The notes beneath the pieces are model-generated. The model was not told the DNA's origin and did no database searches. It was given only the letters and a program-made list of their open reading frames with translations. The position numbers were made by a program, and so were the translations under genes. This document shows, one piece after another, positions 49,931 to 58,901 of a stretch of 64,000 nt of DNA (position 1 is the stretch's first letter; the number at the start of each line of letters is the position of its first letter). Source of the stretch: Streptomyces violens (GTDB taxonomy: Bacteria > Actinomycetota > Actinomycetes > Streptomycetales > Streptomycetaceae); NCBI RefSeq assembly GCF_000717745.1, contig NZ_JOBH01000008.1:248001-312000 (forward strand). The letters are read 5' to 3'.

Positions 49931-51583
49931 GTGATCTTTTTCCGGCGGTCCCGCCTGAAGGTACGCGCCGTGAAGCAGCAGACGAGGCAGGCCGCCGGCC
50001 GCACCACGGAGGCACTGGACGCCCGGCTGCCGGTCGCCGAGGGCGGCGGGCTGCTGCGCAAGCCGTTCCCCGACCACTGGTCGTTCCTGCTGGGCGAACT
50101 GGCCCTCTACAGCCTGATCGTGCTCGTGCTGACGGGGGTGTACCTCACGCTCTTCTTCAAGCCCGGCATGCACGAAGTGGTGTACGACGGCTCGTACACA
50201 CCGCTCTCCGGTGTCCGCATGTCCGAGGCGTTCGACTCCACCCTGCACATCAGCTTCGACGTGCGCGGCGGGCTGCTGATCCGGCAGATGCACCACTGGG
50301 CCGCGCTGGTCTTCCTCGCGGCGATCGGCGTCCACCTGCTGCGGGTCTTCTTCACCGGCGCGTTCCGCAAGCCCCGCGAGGTGAACTGGATGATCGGGGT
50401 GACGCTCTTCCTGCTGGCGCTGGCGGAGGGCTTCGCCGGTTACTCGCTCCCGGACGACCTGCTGTCGGGCACCGGTCTGCGGATCGCGCAGGGCATCATG
50501 CTGTCGCTGCCGCTCGTCGGGTCGTATCTCAGCATGTTCGTCTTCGGTGCGGAGTTCCCCGGGCACGACATGGTCTCCCGGCTGTACGGGGTGCACATCC
50601 TGCTGCTGCCGGGGCTGATCCTGGCGCTGGTCACCGTCCACCTGATCCTGGTCTTCTACCTGAAGCACACCCAGTGGGCGGCCCCCGGCCGCACCAACCG
50701 CAACGTGGTCGGCAGGCCCCTCGTCCCCCACTTCGCGGCCACATCGGGCGGCCTGTCCCTCATGGTCTTCGGAGTGACGGCGTTCCTCGGCGGGGTGGCG
50801 CAGATCAACCCTGTCTGGGTGTACGGCCCTTACCGGCCGGACCAGGCGTCCACCGGCGCCCAGCCGGACTGGTACGTCGGCTTCCTGGAGGGCGCGCTGC
50901 GGCTCGTACCGCCGTGGGAGACGACGGTCGCCGGCCACACCCTCATGTGGAACGTGCTGCTCCCGGCCGTGGTGCTGCCGCTCACGCTGTTCGCGCTGCT
51001 GTACGCCTACCCGTTCGTCGAGGCGTGGGTGACCGGCGACCGGCGCGAGCACCACCTGTGCGACCGGCCGCGCGACCGGCCCGTGCGCACGGCGCTCGGC
51101 GCGGCGGCCGTCAGCGCCTACGCGGTACTGCTGCTGGCCGGCGGGAACGACGTGGTGGCCCTCGCCTTCGGGATCTCCCTCAACGCCCTTACCTGGATGC
51201 TGCGCACGGCCCTGATCGTGCTGCCGGTCGCCGTCTTCCTGGTGACCAAACGGCTGTGCCTGGCCCTGCAGGAAGCCGAGCACGAACGGCTTGCCGAGGG
51301 CGAGGAGACCGGGCTGATGCGCCAGACGGTCGAAGGCGGTTACGAGGAGGAGCACCGGCCGGTGGGCGAGGAGGAGCGGTACGTGGTGCTGTACGGCAGC
51401 ATGCCGGCGGCTCCCCCGCTGCCGGCGGCCGGACGCGACGGGTCGGGTGAGGAAGCCGGGGAGGGCGACGGGGCCGGGCGGCTGCGGTCCGCGCTCAGCC
51501 ACTGGTTCGCGGCGGCCTCGCAGCCGCGCACGGCCTCGCGGGAGTCCGCCCGTCAGCTCCGCGACCGGCCGCCGGACTCCTGA
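49931..51583 (+). CDS. cytochrome b subunit of a bc complex (QcrB-like), orphan copy
   Basis: A 550-residue membrane protein of the actinobacterial QcrB type with about nine helices. The histidines for the two b haems lie in RQMHHWAALVFLAAIGVHLL and in YGVHILLLPGLILALVTVHL. The quinone-site region has NPVWVYGPYRPDQAS, and the long C-terminal tail is typical of actinobacteria. The GTG at 49931 follows GGAGGAG. The normal partners QcrA (Rieske) and QcrC (dihaem cytochrome c) are absent. The next genes are oxidase subunits on the other strand, with which it overlaps by 31 bases at its 3' end. Confidence 0.9.
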   Translation: MIFFRRSRLKVRAVKQQTRQAAGRTTEALDARLPVAEGGGLLRKPFPDHWSFLLGELALYSLIVLVLTGVYLTLFFKPGMHEVVYDGSYTPLSGVRMSEAFDSTLHISFDVRGGLLIRQMHHWAALVFLAAIGVHLLRVFFTGAFRKPREVNWMIGVTLFLLALAEGFAGYSLPDDLLSGTGLRIAQGIMLSLPLVGSYLSMFVFGAEFPGHDMVSRLYGVHILLLPGLILALVTVHLILVFYLKHTQWAAPGRTNRNVVGRPLVPHFAATSGGLSLMVFGVTAFLGGVAQINPVWVYGPYRPDQASTGAQPDWYVGFLEGALRLVPPWETTVAGHTLMWNVLLPAVVLPLTLFALLYAYPFVEAWVTGDRREHHLCDRPRDRPVRTALGAAAVSAYAVLLLAGGNDVVALAFGISLNALTWMLRTALIVLPVAVFLVTKRLCLALQEAEHERLAEGEETGLMRQTVEGGYEEEHRPVGEEERYVVLYGSMPAAPPLPAAGRDGSGEEAGEGDGAGRLRSALSHWFAAASQPRTASRESARQLRDRPPDS

Positions 51584-51981
51584 CGGCCCTGACGGTCCTG
51601 CCGCCCCGCGTACTGGAACACCATCTCGAAGACACCGAGGGCCAGCACACCAGCGCCGAGCAGCGCCAGCCACAGCCCGAAGACCACGCCGAGCGCGATG
51701 ACCGTGAACCCGGCGGCGACGACGAGGGGCCAGGGGCTGGCGGGCGGGAAGAAGTCCAGCGGCCCGGCGGTGTCGGCCACCTCGGCGTCGCGGCGGTCCT
51801 GCGCCCGCCGCCCGCGCCGCCGGTACTGCACGGCCAGGAAGAAGGCGACCAGCGCGGCCATCAGGCACGCGACGATCAGCACGCTGGTGCCCGCGGGGTC
51901 GTTTCCGTACCTGCCGTAGAAGCCCGCGGTGACGGCGAAGAAGCCCGCCACCCCGGCGAAGAGAACAGCTTCGGTCTTCAT
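51553..51981 (-). CDS. cytochrome c oxidase subunit 4 (CtaF-like)
   Basis: A 142-residue membrane protein with four hydrophobic segments (AVLFAGVAGFFAVTAGFYG; TSVLIVACLMAALVAFFLAV; PLVVAAGFTVIALGVVFGL; LALLGAGVLALGVFEMVFQY). The order and the DFFPPASPWPLV loop match the actinobacterial oxidase subunit 4. The ATG at 51981 lies just downstream of ctaD with a G-rich ribosome-binding site. Its last 31 bases overlap the end of the convergent cytochrome b gene. Confidence 0.85.
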   Translation of the reverse strand: MKTEAVLFAGVAGFFAVTAGFYGRYGNDPAGTSVLIVACLMAALVAFFLAVQYRRRGRRAQDRRDAEVADTAGPLDFFPPASPWPLVVAAGFTVIALGVVFGLWLALLGAGVLALGVFEMVFQYAGRQDRQGRQESGGRSRS

Positions 51982-52003
51982 GTGCCCCACCCCTTCTGCG
52001 ACT

Positions 52004-53653
52004 TCATGTGTGCCACTCCTTCTCCGGGTGGTGCAGATCAAAGGCGGGCGACTCGGAGCGGATGCGCGGCAGTGCGACGAAGTTGTGGCGCGGCGGCGGG
52101 CAGGAGGTGGCCCACTCCAGGGACCGGCCGTAGCCCCACGGGTCGTCGGTGCCGACGCGCGTGCCGTACTTCGCGGTCTTCCACACGTTGTAGAGGAACG
52201 GCAGCGTCGAGGCGCCCAGCAGGAACGCGCCGATGGACGAGACGGTGTTCAGGAGCGTGAAGCCGTCGGCCGCGAGGTAGTCGGCGTAGCGCCGCGGCAT
52301 GCCGTTCTCGCCGAGCCAGTGCTGGACGAGGAAGGTGGTCTGGAAGCCCACGAACAGCGTCCAGAAGTGGATCTTCCCGAGCCGCTCGTCCAGCATCTTC
52401 CCGGTCAGCTTGGGCCACCAGAAGTAGAAGCCGCCGAACATCGCGAACACGACCGTTCCGAACAGCACATAGTGCAGATGCGCCACGATGAAGTACGAGT
52501 CGGTGAGGTGGAAGTCCAGCGGTGGCGAGGCGATCACTACGCCACTGAGCCCGCCGAGCAGGAACGTCACGAGGAAGCCGACCGCCCACAGCATCGGTGG
52601 TTCGAACGACAGCGAGCCCCGCCACATCGTCCCGATCCAGTTGAAGAACTTCACCCCGGTCGGCACCGCGATGAGGAACGACATCAGGGAGAAGAACGGC
52701 AGCAGCACCGCGCCGGTGGCGAACATGTGGTGCGCCCAGACCACGGCCGACAGCATCGTGATCGCGACGGTCGCGCCGATCAGCCCGACGTACCCGAAGA
52801 CCGGCTTGCGGGCGAAGACCGGCAGGATCTCCGTCACGATGCCGAAGAACGGCAGCGCGACGATGTACACCTCGGGGTGGCCGAAGAACCAGAAGAGGTG
52901 CTGCCACAGGATCGCCCCGCCGTTGGCCGCGTCGAAGATGTGCGCGCCGAATTTCCGGTCCGCCTCCAGTGCCAGCAGCGCCGCCGTCAGCACGGGGAAG
53001 GCGGGGAGCACGAGGATCGAGGTGAAGAGCACGTTCCAGGTGAAGATCGGCATCCGGAACATCGTCATGCCGGGCGCGCGCAGGCACATGATCGTGGTGA
53101 TGAAGTTGACCGCGCCGAGCGTGGTGGACACCCCCGCCACGACCAGGCCCATCGTCCACAGGTCGCCGCCGGCGCCCGGCGACCGGACGGCCCCGTTCAG
53201 CGGCGCGTACGCGAACCAGCCGAAGGCCGCTGCCCCGCCGGGCACCAGGAAGCCGCTCACCACCATCAGGCCGCCGAAGAGGTACATCCAGTACGACAGC
53301 GCGTTCAGGCGGGGGAAGGCCACGTCCGGCGCGCCGATCTGGAGCGGCATGACGGCGTTCGCGAACCCCGCGAAGAGCGGGGTGGCGAAGAGCAGCATCA
53401 TGACCGTGCCGTGGATCGTGAAGAGCTGGTTGTAGAGGTGCTCGTCGGTGATCTGCAGCCCCGGGCGCGCCAGTTCGGCCCGCATCACCAGCGCGAGCAG
53501 GCCGCCGAAGAGGAAGAAGCCGAAGGACGTCACCAGGTACAGATTGCCGATCACCTTGTGATCGGTGGTCTTCGTCAGCCGGAGCAGCCGCCTGCCCAGC
53601 GGCGGGGCCGGTCGGTACCCCGTCCGCACCGCGCCGTCCGCCAGTTCGGTCAC
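52004..53653 (-). CDS. ctaD: cytochrome c oxidase subunit I
   Basis: A 549-residue haem-copper oxidase subunit. The low-spin haem histidine is in [17 protein letters not shown]. CuB and the cross-linked tyrosine lie in [15 protein letters not shown], further CuB histidines in [11 protein letters not shown], and the haem a3 and a histidines in [14 protein letters not shown]. These are all the expected ligands of an A-family oxidase. The GTG at 53653 follows GGGAGG. It is probably the second ctaD of the genome, since no ctaC or ctaE is next to it. ctaF follows after 22 bases. Confidence 0.93.
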   Translation of the reverse strand: MTELADGAVRTGYRPAPPLGRRLLRLTKTTDHKVIGNLYLVTSFGFFLFGGLLALVMRAELARPGLQITDEHLYNQLFTIHGTVMMLLFATPLFAGFANAVMPLQIGAPDVAFPRLNALSYWMYLFGGLMVVSGFLVPGGAAAFGWFAYAPLNGAVRSPGAGGDLWTMGLVVAGVSTTLGAVNFITTIMCLRAPGMTMFRMPIFTWNVLFTSILVLPAFPVLTAALLALEADRKFGAHIFDAANGGAILWQHLFWFFGHPEVYIVALPFFGIVTEILPVFARKPVFGYVGLIGATVAITMLSAVVWAHHMFATGAVLLPFFSLMSFLIAVPTGVKFFNWIGTMWRGSLSFEPPMLWAVGFLVTFLLGGLSGVVIASPPLDFHLTDSYFIVAHLHYVLFGTVVFAMFGGFYFWWPKLTGKMLDERLGKIHFWTLFVGFQTTFLVQHWLGENGMPRRYADYLAADGFTLLNTVSSIGAFLLGASTLPFLYNVWKTAKYGTRVGTDDPWGYGRSLEWATSCPPPRHNFVALPRIRSESPAFDLHHPEKEWHT

Positions 53654-53768
53654 AGCCTCGCCTCCCGGGAACACGCCGACCCAACCGTGCCCGAGTGCCC
53701 CGCGCGACGGGGAAAATCCGCCCGGTCGGCGGGACAATTGCTGTGTGGGCAGGGACCGGAAGGTACGG

Positions 53769-55349
53769 GTGGTACGCGGTACCCGGCTGCGAGCACTGGC
53801 GCCGGGGGCGCTGAGCGGGCTGCTCGCCGGGTACGCGGCGCTGGCCGTCGCCGAGCTGGCGTCGGCGGCGGTGGGGCCGCAGGCAGGGCCGGTCGTGGCG
53901 GTGGGCGGCGCGGCGATCGACCTGACCCCGGGGCCGGTGAAGGACTGGGCGATCCGCACCTTCGGGACGGCCGACAAGCTCGTCCTCCGGCTCGGCATCC
54001 TGGCCGTACTGGCGCTGCTCGCGCTCGCCCTGGGCGTCCTCGCGCTGCGCCACCGGCGGCTCGGCGCGGCGGGCGTCCTGCTGTTCGGCGTGGTCGGCGC
54101 GGTGGCCGCGACGAGCCGGCCGGACGCGACCGCGATCGACGCGCTGCCCTCGCTGGTCGGGGCGGTGGCGGGCAGCGGCCTGCTGTACTGGTTCACCGGG
54201 CGGCTGCGCGTGCGTACGGCACCGCCGGCCCCGATGGGGGAAGCACCCACGGCCGGCAAGGGCTGGGACCGCCGCGGCTTCCTCCTCGCGGCCTCGGCCG
54301 CGGCGGCGGCCTCCACCGGCGTCGGCGCGCTGGGCCGCACGCTCAGCAGCTCGGGCAGGGACGCGCTCGCCTCCCGGAGCCGTATCGTCCTGCCCCCGCC
54401 GGCGTCCCCCGCGTCACCCGTCCCGCGGGGAGCCCAGCTGCGTGTCGCGGGCCTCGGCCCGTTCCGCACCCCGACGAAGGACTTCTACCGGGTCGACACG
54501 GCGCTCCTCGTCCCCAAGGTCGACGCCACGACCTGGCGGCTGCGTATCCACGGCAAGGGCGTCACCGCGCCGCGGACGCTGACCTTCGACGATCTCCTCC
54601 AACGCGACCTGATCGAGCGGGACATCACCCTCGCCTGCGTGTCCAACGAGGTCGGCGGTCCGTACGTGGGCAACGCGCGGTGGATCGGCGTACCCCTGGC
54701 GGAGCTGCTCCGGGAGTGCGGCGTCCGGCCGCCGTCGCGGGGCGGCCCGGCCGACCAGCTCGTGGCGCGGTCGGTGGACGGCATGACGATCGGCAGTCCG
54801 GTCGAGGACCTCATGGACGGCCGGGACGCGATGCTGGCGCTGGGCATGAACGGCGGGCCGCTGCCGCTGGAGCACGGCTTCCCGGTACGGATGGTCGTCC
54901 CCGGCCTGTACGGCTATGTCTCGGCCTGCAAGTGGATCGAGGACATCGAACTCACCACCTTCGACGCCTACGACGCGTACTGGGTCGAGCGCGCGTGGGC
55001 CCGCGAGGCGCCCGTCAAGACGCAGTCGCGCATCGACACGCCCAAGGCCGACGCGCGGCCGCGGGCCGGCACGGTCATGATCGCCGGCGTCGCGTGGGCT
55101 CAGCACCGGGGCATCGACCGGGTCGAGGTGCGGATCGACGAGGGGCCGTGGCGGCGGGCCGATCTCGCCGCGGAGGACACTCGCGACACCTGGCGCCAGT
55201 GGTCCCTGCCATGGCGGGCGACCCCCGGTACGCACACCCTCACGGTCCGCGCCACGGACCGCACCGGAAAGACCCAGCCCGCACACCGCACTCCGCCCGT
55301 TCCCGACGGGGCGACGGGCCACCACTCGGTGGTCGTCACCGTCGAGTGA
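53769..55349 (+). CDS. membrane-anchored molybdopterin oxidoreductase (sulfite oxidase-like)
   Basis: A protein of about 526 residues. Four hydrophobic segments (for example [20 protein letters not shown] and [20 protein letters not shown]) precede the sequence [16 protein letters not shown], a twin-arginine motif plus a fifth segment near residues 165-185. The rest is the molybdenum domain: [20 protein letters not shown] carries the cysteine ligand, [14 protein letters not shown] follows, and the C-terminal dimerisation domain has [19 protein letters not shown]. The start is uncertain: GTG at 53769 has GGAAGG upstream, and GTG at 53745 is also possible. It is divergent from ctaD and may feed electrons to that cluster. 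Confidence 0.85.
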   Translation: MVRGTRLRALAPGALSGLLAGYAALAVAELASAAVGPQAGPVVAVGGAAIDLTPGPVKDWAIRTFGTADKLVLRLGILAVLALLALALGVLALRHRRLGAAGVLLFGVVGAVAATSRPDATAIDALPSLVGAVAGSGLLYWFTGRLRVRTAPPAPMGEAPTAGKGWDRRGFLLAASAAAAASTGVGALGRTLSSSGRDALASRSRIVLPPPASPASPVPRGAQLRVAGLGPFRTPTKDFYRVDTALLVPKVDATTWRLRIHGKGVTAPRTLTFDDLLQRDLIERDITLACVSNEVGGPYVGNARWIGVPLAELLRECGVRPPSRGGPADQLVARSVDGMTIGSPVEDLMDGRDAMLALGMNGGPLPLEHGFPVRMVVPGLYGYVSACKWIEDIELTTFDAYDAYWVERAWAREAPVKTQSRIDTPKADARPRAGTVMIAGVAWAQHRGIDRVEVRIDEGPWRRADLAAEDTRDTWRQWSLPWRATPGTHTLTVRATDRTGKTQPAHRTPPVPDGATGHHSVVVTVE

Positions 55350-55378
55350 GGTGCCCGGGCTCCCTCGGAGCCCGGGTC

Positions 55379-55921
55379 TCAGCCGTCGAGTACGCGGTCG
55401 GTGTCCAGGCGGGTGAGGAGTTCGGGGTGGTGGAGTTCCGCCAGCGGGGCCAGCAGGTCCGGGTGGCGCAGGAGGGCGGCGGCTTGCTGCTCGTGGGCGT
55501 CGGGCGAGACCAGGCGGCGGAATTCGGCCGGTGTCCCGGACATGTGCCAGGAGTCAGCGAGGGCGGTCACCGCGGCTTCGGCCAGTGCCGGCGTGCTGAG
55601 CAGGGCCGCTGCCCAGCTCGCGACGACCTCGTCCACCCACGACCGCCACGCGCTCTCCGCCTCGTCGTCCGGCCCGGCGGCGTCCGCGCCGGGGACGTCC
55701 GCACCCGTGAGCCAGTCGAGACGCCCCGAGCCGCCCGGGCCGGTGACCGAGACCAGCGCGGCGTCCATCGGCGTCGGGTAGCGCAGCCACGCCGCGACGG
55801 TCACCGCCTGCCGGGCCTGCGCCTCGGTTAGGGCAGCGCTCATCGCGCCGCCGCTCGACGGATACGCGCACGTCAGCCACTGGGTCGTCGCCGATATCAG
55901 CGGGGAGAGGTCTGTGGGCAC
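55379..55921 (-). CDS. hypothetical protein
   Basis: A 180-residue acidic protein that I do not recognise. It is mostly helical by composition (alanine and glutamate runs) with tryptophans in SAWRSWVDEVVASWAAALL. There is no signal peptide or membrane segment. The GTG at 55921 has GGAGGG upstream; an in-frame ATG at 55843 (SAALTEAQARQAV) is the alternative. It converges with the molybdoenzyme gene with 29 bases between them. Confidence 0.65.
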   Translation of the reverse strand: MPTDLSPLISATTQWLTCAYPSSGGAMSAALTEAQARQAVTVAAWLRYPTPMDAALVSVTGPGGSGRLDWLTGADVPGADAAGPDDEAESAWRSWVDEVVASWAAALLSTPALAEAAVTALADSWHMSGTPAEFRRLVSPDAHEQQAAALLRHPDLLAPLAELHHPELLTRLDTDRVLDG

Positions 55922-56030
55922 CGATGAGCCCTCCGAGTCGGTGAGGGGGCAGGCCGCACAGAACGTTACCCATCGGCACTCTCCGGATAAATGGCGCAGG
56001 TCACGACGGCGGCGTGGCGTTCGTCTCCGT

Positions 56031-56063
56031 TTGTCCAGTCCTTGTCCAGTCCTTGTCCAGTAC
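56031..56063. repeat. 11-base tandem repeat TTGTCCAGTCC, three copies
   Basis: Two exact copies and a third with one change (TTGTCCAGTAC) lie about 160 bases upstream of the DUF4142 gene. Confidence 0.85.
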
Positions 56064-56219
56064 CGACACGCCGCCCGTTCGGGTGGTTGACGGGAGCTGT
56101 CGCGACGGAGGCGAGACCCAGGGGGCAGGCATCGTCACCGGGTACCGGCTCGGTGCCCGTCGGCGACCGGCCCGAGGACGTCTCGCGCGCCCCGGCCGGC
56201 AGCGAAAGGAGCAGTGCAG

Positions 56220-56768
56220 ATGATCGCTGTACGAGGCGTGGCGGCGACCGCCGTGCTGGTGATGGCCGTGACCGGGACGGTCACGACGACCACGTCCGCG
56301 ACCGCGTCCGGTTCCGGGTCCGGGTCCGCGGCAAGCTCGCGCCCGACCGATTCAGCGTTCCTGAGAGCCGCGCATCAGGGGAACCTCGCGGAGATCGAGG
56401 CCGGCCGGGACGCGGGCCGGAACGCCACCAAGCGCTGTGTGAAGCGGATCGGCGGCCTGCTGGTGCACGATCACCGGAGGATGGACAGGGGCATCACGTC
56501 TCTCGCGGCCAAACTACGCGTCCGGCTGCCCGGCTCGCCCAGCGCGGAGCAGCGGCGCGCGCTGGCGGAGGTACAGGCCAAGAAGGGCACGCGCGCGTAC
56601 GACAGGGCGTGGCTGCGGATGGAGTCCGCGGCGCATGTGAAGACGCTGGCGCTGATCAGCCATGAGCTCCGGACGGGGCGCAACAGCGAGGTGAAAGCCG
56701 CGGCGCGCAAGGCCCGGCCCATGGTCGCGATGCACCTGGCACTGGTACGCAGCGGATTCTGCAGGTGA
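56220..56768 (+). CDS. DUF4142 family exported protein
   Basis: A 182-residue secreted protein. Residues 1-30 form a signal peptide (GVAATAVLVMAVTGTVTT), followed by a Gly-Ser-Ala linker. The helical DUF4142 domain (ferritin-like four-helix bundle) has DSAFLRAAHQGNLAEIEAGR, a conserved LLVHDHRRMDRGI segment with histidines, and VKTLALISHELRTGRNSEVK. The function of the family is unknown. The ATG at 56220 lies nine bases after AAAGGAG. A GTG two codons earlier is too close to that site. Confidence 0.82.
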   Translation: MIAVRGVAATAVLVMAVTGTVTTTTSATASGSGSGSAASSRPTDSAFLRAAHQGNLAEIEAGRDAGRNATKRCVKRIGGLLVHDHRRMDRGITSLAAKLRVRLPGSPSAEQRRALAEVQAKKGTRAYDRAWLRMESAAHVKTLALISHELRTGRNSEVKAAARKARPMVAMHLALVRSGFCR

Positions 56769-56830
56769 GGACGGGCTCCGCGGGCCCGGACCGAGGCAGC
56801 CGGCCCGGGCCCGCGGACCTGTATGGAGAG

Positions 56831-57652
56831 TCAGTACTGCTCAGCGTCGGCGGCCGGCATGGGGCGGACGGTGAGGATCTGCTGTGCGTGGCCGACGGGT
56901 CCGTTGATGTCGTGCAGGACCGTGCTGGTGATGCCCTGGCCGGTGCCGCCGAAGGTGACGGTGGTGTCCAGTCCGGTCCAGCGGCCTTCCGGCTGCCGGT
57001 GGAGGTGGACGGTGAGGTCGACGTTGGGGAACATCCAGGCGGTCGGCGACTCGCGCACGGCGATGCCGTTGGCGGTGTCGACCAGGGCGAGATAGGACGC
57101 CAGCGGACTGCTGGGCCGTCCCGCGACGAGGTCGAGAGGCGTGGACACCCAGGCGGTCGTGCGCCCCGGTTGCGGCGGTGCGACCGGCCGGACGTCCAGG
57201 GAGGCGATGTACCCGCCGGGCCATACGGAGGCCAGCGGCCAGGAGGGCAGCGACTCGGGCGGCTGGAGCCGGTCCCCGGCGCCGCCGGCGACGGCCGTGG
57301 TGTCCACGGCGGCGAGGAGCCAGGCGCGCGCCCGGACCACGGGCCGGTCGGCGATCCGTACGACGGCCTCGATCAGTTCGATCGTACGGCCGGGCCGCAG
57401 GGTCTCCACCTGGATCTCGCACTCGTCGAGCGCGAGGCGCCCGAGGATGTCGAAGCTGATCCGCCCGAGGACCAGCCCGCTGTCGGGACGCGCGGCCAGG
57501 TGGCGCTCCATGGCATGCACGATGAGACCGCCGAGCGGGCTGAAGTGCTGCTCGTTGACGTCCCAGGCACCGCCCACGTGCGGGGTGGGCTTGTAACGGT
57601 GCTCATCTATGGGCTCGTAGAAGCTGTCGTGGTGCGGCGCGCCGGTGCTCAA
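56831..57652 (-). CDS. acyl-CoA thioesterase-like protein (double hot-dog fold)
   Basis: A 273-residue protein with two hot-dog halves. The first runs from FYEPIDEHRYKPTPHVGGAW to RISFDILGRL, and the second includes DLVAGRPSSPLASYLALVDT and AWMFPNVDLTVHLHRQPEG. It resembles TesB/4HBT_3-type acyl-CoA thioesterases. The start appears to be TTG at 57652, with GGAG nine bases upstream; no ATG or GTG lies near. It may hydrolyse a medium or branched acyl-CoA. Neighbours give no more detail. Confidence 0.83.
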   Translation of the reverse strand: MSTGAPHHDSFYEPIDEHRYKPTPHVGGAWDVNEQHFSPLGGLIVHAMERHLAARPDSGLVLGRISFDILGRLALDECEIQVETLRPGRTIELIEAVVRIADRPVVRARAWLLAAVDTTAVAGGAGDRLQPPESLPSWPLASVWPGGYIASLDVRPVAPPQPGRTTAWVSTPLDLVAGRPSSPLASYLALVDTANGIAVRESPTAWMFPNVDLTVHLHRQPEGRWTGLDTTVTFGGTGQGITSTVLHDINGPVGHAQQILTVRPMPAADAEQY

Positions 57653-57746
57653 CGGAAGGTTCTCCTCGGCCTGCTGCCAACGAGTGGCGGAGCGTGTCAG
57701 GGGGCGTTGATCAGGATGACATGCGGGCTGCGAGCAGTGAAGATCG

Positions 57747-58169
57747 TCAGGCCGGGCCCTGAGCCGCGGGCCGGCGGCGGGCCGTGTCGGGCGGCCAGAC
57801 GGGGCGGTGCGCCTCGGGGAGCGTGGCGAGGGCCTGGGTGACCGTGGTGAAGACCGGGAGCAGTTCGCTGCTGCCGGTCTGGTCCAGTACGCGCCGTACG
57901 CGGCGGCCCACGCACGCCAGCAGGAGCCGGCCCTGGCGGCGGCGCAGGAGCCAGTGCAGGCCCAACAGGCAGTTCAGGCCGCGGGAGTCGCAGAAGGTGA
58001 GGGCGGAGCAGTCGAGGGTCAGATAGCGGTGCCCGGCGCCGACGCAGGCGCCCACCGTGACGCGGAAGACGCCTTCGCTGCCGTGGTCGAGCTCGCCGCT
58101 GACGCGCAGCACGGCGCCGGCATCGCAGGAGGCGAGCGTGGTGATCGCCAGTCCGTCGGCGTACGGCAT
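57747..58169 (-). CDS. STAS domain anti-sigma factor antagonist
   Basis: A 140-residue protein of the SpoIIAA/RsbV type. The phosphorylatable serine is expected in DCSALTFCDSRGLNCLLG near residue 62. The first strand VLRVSGELDHGSEG matches the family. In Streptomyces these proteins bind anti-sigma kinases when unphosphorylated and so release stress or development sigma factors. The proline/arginine-rich tail (residues 122-140) is extra. The ATG at 58169 follows GGAGG. No cognate anti-sigma gene is adjacent. Confidence 0.88.
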   Translation of the reverse strand: MPYADGLAITTLASCDAGAVLRVSGELDHGSEGVFRVTVGACVGAGHRYLTLDCSALTFCDSRGLNCLLGLHWLLRRRQGRLLLACVGRRVRRVLDQTGSSELLPVFTTVTQALATLPEAHRPVWPPDTARRRPAAQGPA

Positions 58170-58343
58170 CCAGCACCTCCGGCGCTCCTCATGCCCACTT
58201 CCCCGTTGCTGCGGATCGTACGGGCCGTACGAGGGGAAACAAGGCGGTTCCCCCAGTTTCCTCCTCCTCGCTCCAACCGTGCGCCGAACGCACGGTGCGG
58301 TACGGTCCGTTCAGGCAGCACCCGGCGAGAGGAGGTGGGCACA

Positions 58344-58595
58344 GTGGCCGGTCCCCTGGCTCGCACCGTCATGGACGATCAGACCCAACTCCGCACGGTG
58401 CTCGACTTCGCTCGCCGGCACTTGGCGAGCAACGCGGCCGAGGCCGAGGTGTTCGCCCCTGGCGACCACGGTGGCCAGATGCGCCACCGTCTCGCCGGCC
58501 TCACGAAGACGATCGAACTACTCCTGGAGGCCGCCGAACCGCTGGCCGCCCCGCCTCGACGCGACGCGCCCCGGCCGGACGACGCGGCCGGGTAA
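58344..58595 (+). CDS. small hypothetical protein
   Basis: An 83-residue soluble protein without a recognised family. It has a predicted helical core (QLRTVLDFARRHLASNAAEA and GLTKTIELLLEAAEPLAAPP) and an Arg/Pro tail. The start is convincing: AGGAGG lies eight bases before the GTG at 58344, and codon use is typical. It is divergent from the STAS gene. Confidence 0.6.
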   Translation: MAGPLARTVMDDQTQLRTVLDFARRHLASNAAEAEVFAPGDHGGQMRHRLAGLTKTIELLLEAAEPLAAPPRRDAPRPDDAAG

Positions 58596-58901
58596 CGCGG
58601 CGGAACACCGCGCGGATTGATAGGAATACCGTGCGCACTGATAAGGCATCACTTATCAACAGTCGCTCTGCGCCTGGTGCCCTCACCTGTTCGGCATCGA
58701 CGTCATGTCGCCTTGCCCACCGAACCGGAAGTACGGCATCCGCCAAGGTCACAGCACTCACCGGGAGTATCCCGCTTGCTCCGCTGAGCAACCATTGCCA
58801 GGATGCGGGTGCACTTGAGATATGACCCAGCAGCATGCCAACGTCAGGTTCGAGCCAGGATCACGGCGTTCGGTCGTTCGGTCCACAGGAGACAACCACG
58901 C
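58596..58901. other. intergenic region with a long palindrome before the ANTAR gene
   Basis: This stretch of 306 bases has somewhat lower GC and no ORF with a ribosome-binding site. It holds the inverted repeat at 58639-58658 and presumably the promoter of the GAF-ANTAR gene. Confidence 0.55.
58639..58658. promoter_or_regulatory. inverted repeat TGATAAG-N6-CTTATCA
   Basis: Perfect seven-base arms with a six-base centre. As DNA it looks like an operator. As RNA the loop GCATCA lacks the A1/G4 pattern of ANTAR target hairpins. Confidence 0.5.

Noticed and set aside
51929..55831. A 1300-codon plus-strand open frame
   Set aside because: It is antisense to ctaD and then runs out of frame through the molybdoenzyme gene; its Arg/Pro/Gln/His-rich composition is typical of shadow frames at high GC.
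58639..58658. ANTAR-type RNA hairpin target upstream of the ANTAR gene
   Set aside because: The six-base loop GCATCA lacks the A at position 1 and G at position 4 that define the known targets, and no second hairpin follows. It is kept only as a palindrome.
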